Shown: positions 58,705-64,000 of the stretch, piece by piece
Layout of the letters: each line of letters opens with the position of its first letter
Numbering within the stretch: position 1 is the stretch's first letter
Assembly (NCBI GenBank): GCA_009746045.1
Contig: RPFO01000594.1
Span: forward strand, 209,001-273,000
Direction of reading: 5' to 3'
Origin: Mesostigma viride
Taxonomy: Eukaryota > Streptophyta > Mesostigmatophyceae > Mesostigmatales > Mesostigmataceae
DNA: 64,000 nucleotides
The notes under the pieces: model-generated
What the model was told of the DNA's origin: nothing
The model's input: only the letters and a program-made list of their open reading frames with translations
Databases searched by the model: none
Position numbers and translations under genes: made by a program

Positions 58705-58800
58705 TACGACTCGAAAACGCGGTCAAGATAACGGCAGGCTCGAGCTACCATGGTCCGGATTCTCCCGATTTCTGGCCTGCGCTGGTTGTCTCCTTGATAA
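58705..58800 (+). repeat. Dispersed repeat family A, full copy
   Basis: See 38742-38838. Other diverged or partial copies lie at 16685-16760 (+, with AGGTTCGAACTC), 18183-18290 (-) and 54930-54962 (-). Confidence 0.85.
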
Positions 58801-60696
58801 GGTTAACCAGCTCGATGATAAGGTTCACCAGTAACCAGAGAGCTCATGATTTTAGGACTTGAACCCCAAGCACAGCGTCCAACAGTAATCCAACAAGGTG
58901 GTTGACGTGCAAGGCTATGGACCCCACCGTCTGCAGCATAGGGGAGGCAATACAGGGGAGGCCACCCACCCTCTGCTGCGCAGGGGAAGTAAGCCACCAA
59001 CTGCAATAATACAGGGGAAGTAATCCACCCTCTAGTATCGGGGGGGGGAGCAAGACCAGGGCGACAACGATAAAACCAGAATCCAACCACAATGTGGTTA
59101 CCATGCAGAGCGGTAGGAGAGTGGTTGAGCGGAGGCTAATGCAGAGCGGCAGGAGAGTGGTTCTACTGGGAATCGATTACATAAATTCCGTATTCGTCAC
59201 TTGGTATCCTGCGCCAATGATGAAGACAGGGATTTAATTGCCGCGTTGTTAATGTTCTATGCAGCTAGTGATGGTTGACGCCCCACGCCTCGCTGGCGCT
59301 GCTACAAGTGGACAACCCGGCCCTTCAGCGCGGCAGTTATGCATGCAGGCCTTCGAAGTCCAAGACGTCTAGAAATGCATACGCAATTGATAGCAAGAGA
59401 TGGCCGCCCTCCCAACAAATAAACCAATTCCAGTTTCAAATCGAGGGCTGATGACGTTCTTAGAAGCGGGCGATGGCCATTTGATTAGTACAACCAAAAC
59501 CATTACTCATCATACCTGGGATTGGCGGGACAAGCGCGCTCTGGACGCGCGAGATAACGCATTCTCCACTCCAGACAAGGACCCGGCTCTATCGCCATTG
59601 CTGGAGCGACAGCTGGTTACATCCCCAGCATCTTGCCGCTGACTACTAGAGTAGGCTTGGCTGGAATACCCATGCGAGCGGCTGGAGGATTTAGTTACCG
59701 CAGACTCAGCGGATAATCCCCCGAAGGGACGCCAAGCCTGGATACCGTAATCTAAATTCATATATTCAGCTGCGCGAACAAAGCGCTAGCTAGCACGCCC
59801 CTTACGCCATCGTGAAAGGCGGCACTGGCATGGGGCGCTGCCGCCTGTTAGAAAACCTCCCTCATAACGACTCCCGTGCTGTCTTCAAATTATATTTTAT
59901 TCACCGCCCAAGACTTCTGCATGGCGACGAACGCCCCTTCGGACATTGACGTGGTTGCACAACACCCGGCGGGGCGTCGGTTCGCGCTATAGAAATGCAC
60001 CAGCCTGTCACTTGTCAGTCCTTTGTGAAATTTTGGTCGTACAATCGGTCATTCTGCTCCGTATACACGCTTCCTTTGCCGTTGTTAGAATGATGCCAGC
60101 TGGCACTGATCCAGGCTGTACGATGCACACTTGCACAGGCCTGAGACCTTGCAGGACCTTGCACGGTTTTCGGGTTTGGCCCCAAATCCCAATAATGCTC
60201 TTAGGCCACAACTTGTAACTACATACTGTAGACGGACGCGACTGATTGCACCAGTGATTGGTGAGGATGTACGTGTACAAGAAGACGCGGTATCCCGGAG
60301 CTAGCTGATATGGTGGTACAACACCCATTTCCCCCGGAAATATGGTGGTACCGTGTTTTTAGGCCGGGCAAACATCATCAGAATCCAGGTGCAGCGAACT
60401 GAGGTCCGCGCGCGTCCAGCAGAAAGCACAAAGAGAAGCGTCACGAGAAGCCTCGGGAGTCGGGGCGCGGGCGCCACGCTGTTGTGCGAATCGAGTTGCG
60501 CATGGTCGAGTCCAGCGTCGACTTCCTAATTAAACCAAAAAAGCATTGAGTTACATTACGTGATCGGGGCATTGCACCCGGCGTTTGCGTTAATACGCCA
60601 TAAAAGTACAAGGAAGAAGCGTAGGCTTTTTTCCCTGGCTGCGGACATTGGTTACACCGCGCATTTCTACGTGATTGCTGCATTGGTTTTGCTAGG

Positions 60697-63600
60697 ATGG
60701 GATACCGTAGCAGAAGTCGGAGTTACAGCCCCCCGCGTGGAGGTGGGGGTGGATATGGAGGAGGTTACGGGGGTGGAGGAGGTGGTTCCCGCGGCGGGGG
60801 TGGAGGCGGAGGCCGTCGGAACTCGCCTCCTCAGAGCGGCCGCAGTCTGCTTGTTCGAAACCTCGGGCGCAATGTTCGGTAAGAGATCATATCGTTTGTG
60901 GCAGGTGCTCAAGCGCTCTTGGTCGAGACTGCAGTGCTGTTTCTAACCGTTATGATTGTCTGCACTTTGTTATGCAGAATGGAAGACCTGCGCTATTCGT
61001 TCGAGAAGTACGGCCCCGTGAAGGACATTTATCTTCCCAAGGACTACTACACGGGGTGAGGACTTGCATTCATTGAAGCCTAAATGTTCGCCTCGATTTG
61101 TTGTGGCTACTTTCGCAGTTGCGAGGTTTACCATTTAATTTCCCGTTGTTCTGTGTTGTGAATGTTTGTAACCTTTTGTAGTACATGTCATCCTGCTTTC
61201 GGACTTTTCGTGTATTAGGAACGGGCGGTGACGCCATTTCTGTAAAGTCGGTTGGGATTTTCTCCCCGCTGCCTGCGTGACAGTGGCTTACGGGCCCATG
61301 ACATGAGTGCTGCCCTGGTCTCCCTTGCATAGTATTGAAGAAGCTGCGGCGCAAAAAGTCACTGGACCGGCGGCCTATGTTTAAATGAAGCCGAGCCAAG
61401 AAAAGTCCAAGAAGTTTTGAAAGTGGGGTTGCAGTCAAGAGAATTCAAGCGGAGAGTCCGAATGAGCAGAAGACGAGAGAAGAAGCGAAGCCAAGTGAAG
61501 CCAGAGGCATGGGATCTTATCACTAGAGATGAAGAGCGGTTCGAAGTGAAGATATTTTTAGAGCCCAGGCTGGCAGAGGAGAAGAGATACGAAGCACAGT
61601 GGGTGGTTCTCTTGAAGACCAAGGTATGTTTGTTCATTATTACCAAGGACCTCTGATTGATGCACATTATTGGCACTTGGCGCCTAGCCATTGCATCACT
61701 CAAGCATGCGACTTACAGGGATAGTCCCTTTGCATAATAATTGCAACCGCTGTGGCGCCTCCTGCGCTTGATGCTCCTAAATCTCTTCTGATTGACGATT
61801 TGCATGAATCAAGCAACGTGCTTGCCAGTTGGATATGTTGAAGGGTTTTAAATTGTCACATTAAGGCTGCGAAGGTTTACCCTGGGTTCATGGCAGAGGA
61901 GATGTTTCATAGAGTGCTGGTTAAGGAACTCACCTGGTTTTATGGTTGACTGTGAAGCAATGGCTTGGCCATGTCAGTACCCTCATATCCTCCTTCAGCC
62001 GGCAGCATTATTAGCAAATGTCATTTTTTGATATACGTGTTAACTGGACGCGTTTTATTCTAGTGCCGCCGGCAGACTACATGCGACGTAGCTATTATTA
62101 TGTGTTCAGCAAAAAAAACAGCAGACCAGGTTCCTGCCCGCATTGCCTTGTGCCTGCGCCTCCCGCTCATCCATCTTGTGAGTGGGTAATGCTGCTAATG
62201 CACAGGCAAGCTTGGTCGAGCATGTATTTTTTGTTTGGATGCTTTCGGTGTCAGGCCGGGGCTGGTTGTGACACAGATACTATGCTGCTAGCTATAGCGT
62301 CGCTAAGCCTGCGCAGGTTGTCTTGATTGTCTTACTCACATGTGTTGCAGTACTGCCCCAAGTCTTTGCACCATTTATAACGAGAACAGTTTTCCATGAT
62401 TTACCTTTGGCTATTGCGGTAGCGGCAGCCAGCGGTGATTGCCAGCTTGGTGCTGGCGAAGCAAGGTTGTTGCCATGGTTGTAGGTTCAACATGTTCTCG
62501 TTTGTCGTGTAGCGGTTGAGAAGGGAGATGTCATGCAAACCATGGAGAATGCTCTCACAGAGACTTTGGGCGGCATCGTGAACAATAATATGATAATAAT
62601 AGTAATAACAATAGTAACTTTAATAATCATAACAATAACAATAATAATATGTATGTGCAATGAACATGGTACGCAGCGCGCGTACCATGTCGGAGGCGGT
62701 CGTCTCGTTGTTTCGTGTACGATATTTTTTTCCATCTTTGCTGACGCACGCGTATTCGTGGGTATGTGCCGGCCTCCCTCTTCTCCTCGCCCCCCGCCTC
62801 CCCCCTTTCCCGTACCCCCATTGCACCTGCCCTCTCTTTGGAACCCAGTGAGCTGCGTGGCTTTGGCTTCGTCCAGTATATCGACCCCGAGGCGGCAGCC
62901 GACGCGCAGTACAACCTCGATCGAACGGAGATTTGTGGGCGGGAGGTCACTGTGGTGAGTTTGTGGTTGGATTCGTACGCCGCTTGACTGACCACCGATG
63001 TTGGCGTCTCCATCTCGTGAGGAAAGGGAGGATGAATTTGCTGCATGGGCCGTCCTAATGCCTCGGTGCCTTCAGAGTTGTCTTGCCCACTTTAGCGCCC
63101 TCCGCGTTATTATCCACTCCTCACACGCACAGAGCGCACGCAACGCACACAACACGCACACGCGCTCACACACACACATATGCACATGTGCGTGCACACA
63201 CACACACACATGCATACACACACAAGACTCCGCGCGCGCATACACACACACACACACACACATAGCGCCCACGCATTCCACTTACCATGCTGGACACAAT
63301 ACCAGCACATCCCTACTCTCTCGATATTAATTGGTTTGATCTGGAACCCACAGTTTACTCTCGGCCACCCCCCTCCTGCTGGCCTTCTTCTCCCTCTTCG
63401 TCTCTTCCCCCCGCGTCCCCTCCCCCCTCCCTGGCTGCCCCTTTCTCCCTCTCGCGCGCTTTTCCTCTTCCACGTTTTCACTCTTACACGGACGTGCTCG
63501 CATGCACTTTTTGGCACATCTCGCCACACGCCTCCATCCCCCCCCCTCGCCACACCCCTCCCCCCCGCCCAAAACCCCCTCCCCACACTCATGGCCCCCC

Positions 63601-63744
63601 TGTCCCCCCCGCCTCTCCCACCTCAGGTGTTTGCGGAGGAGAGCCGCAAGACCCCTCAGGAGATGCGCAGCAAGGAGCGCAAGGCACCGCCGCCACGTGG
63701 ACGCACCGGATATCCCCCGCGCCGCTCGCCCTTCCGGGGAGGAC
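60697..63744 (+). CDS. SC35-like (SCL-type) SR splicing factor, 3' end outside window
   Basis: Exons: 60697-60878, 60978-61055, 62849-62954, 63627-63744, with consistent phases (2, 2, 0, 1). The protein begins MGYRSRSRSYSPPRGGGGG, then a Gly-rich linker. Then comes one RRM: RNP2 as LLVRNLGRNV, the loop YGPVKDIYLPKDYYTGELRG, RNP1 as RGFGFVQY, and REVTVVFAEESRKTPQEMRS. The DYYTGELRGFGFVQ and AEESRKTPQEMR segments are typical of plant SCL30/SCL33-type proteins, which act in spliceosome recruitment and splice-site choice in the nucleus. The fourth exon ends GYPPRRSPFRGG with a GTGAGT donor; the RS-rich tail must lie beyond 64000. A TTTTGCTAG|G just before the start codon may be the end of a 5'-UTR intron. 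Confidence 0.92.
63166..63265 (+). repeat. (CA)n-rich array
   Basis: Interrupted CA dinucleotides in SR-gene intron 3. Confidence 0.9.
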
Positions 63745-63892
63745 GTGAGTTTTATATTGGTTTGGATGGGTTTAGATTGATATTAGATGGAGTTTCAGAT
63801 TTGCTTAATAGGGTCTTGCACAACTTGGATATGTGGCGTGGGCTGGCTTGCCCGCGGCGCTTGCCCCTCCGCGGAGGACGTGAGTTTTATGT

Positions 63893-64000
63893 TGGTTTAG
63901 ATTGGTTTAGATTGGTTTAGATTGGTTTAGATTGGTTTAGATTGGTTTAGATTGGTTTAGATTGGTTTAGATTGGTTTAGATTGGTTTAGATTGGTTTAG
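63893..64000 (+). repeat. ATTGGTTTAG decamer array, cut by window edge
   Basis: At least ten perfect decamers run off the right end in SR-gene intron 4. Confidence 0.97.

Noticed and set aside
59400-59642. 80-residue plus-strand open frame (MAALPTNKPIPVSN...)
   Set aside because: Length is compatible with chance; no domain or splice partner was seen.

Overview
The window is nuclear DNA from a eukaryote of the green lineage, most likely a unicellular alga. Three signals support this: a plant SCL-type SR splicing factor, an Erv1 sulfhydryl oxidase with the plant-type C-terminal CX4C pair, and a TTTAGGG telomere-type repeat. A cysteine-rich module in the protease (C-DDGG ... GTDC-DCG) reminds me of prasinophyte algae such as Cymbomonas or Pyramimonas; that placement is a guess. 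Every gene is split by GC-rich introns (GTGAGT, GTGGGT, GTGCGT donors) that are unusually rich in micro- and minisatellites. I built the gene models by hand from splice signals, reading-frame phase and family conservation, without transcript data.

Five genes are supported. (1) 453-10819, minus strand: secreted subtilisin-like serine protease with prodomain, catalytic Asp/His/Ser on three exons, a Calx-beta-like domain and a Cys-rich C-terminal part; its 3' end is not found and may lie outside the window. (2) 15382-27184, minus strand: complete 9-exon ERV1/ALR FAD-linked sulfhydryl oxidase with a ~315-residue low-complexity N-terminal extension. (3) 30796-36966, plus strand: complete 5-exon universal stress protein of the ATP-binding type. 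(4) 42343-56706, minus strand: a ~2650-residue protein joining a thioredoxin fold (CQVC, split by a ~200-residue insert) to a C-terminal zeta-toxin-like P-loop kinase. (5) 60697-63744, plus strand, running off the right edge: SC35-like (SCL) SR protein with one RRM.

Layout: genes 1 and 2 are in tandem and separated by 4.6 kb that contains a decayed LINE reverse-transcriptase fragment. Genes 2 and 3 are divergent across 3.6 kb. Genes 3 and 4 converge on 5.4 kb of repeat debris, including a truncated tRNA-like segment and dispersed repeats. Genes 4 and 5 are divergent. The genes look like unrelated housekeeping and secretory loci; no operon or gene cluster is apparent. Stretches not listed as features (10.9-13.7, 28.5-30.7, 33.9-34.6, 37-42 and 57-60.6 kb) hold no gene I can support.

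The most unusual signal is architectural. At about ten exon-intron junctions, spread over all five genes, a short diverged copy of the junction (exon edge plus splice site) lies in the adjacent intron, tens to hundreds of bases away. I call these splice-junction echoes. In a related case, the 3' splice site of a protease intron is built directly from five telomeric repeats.
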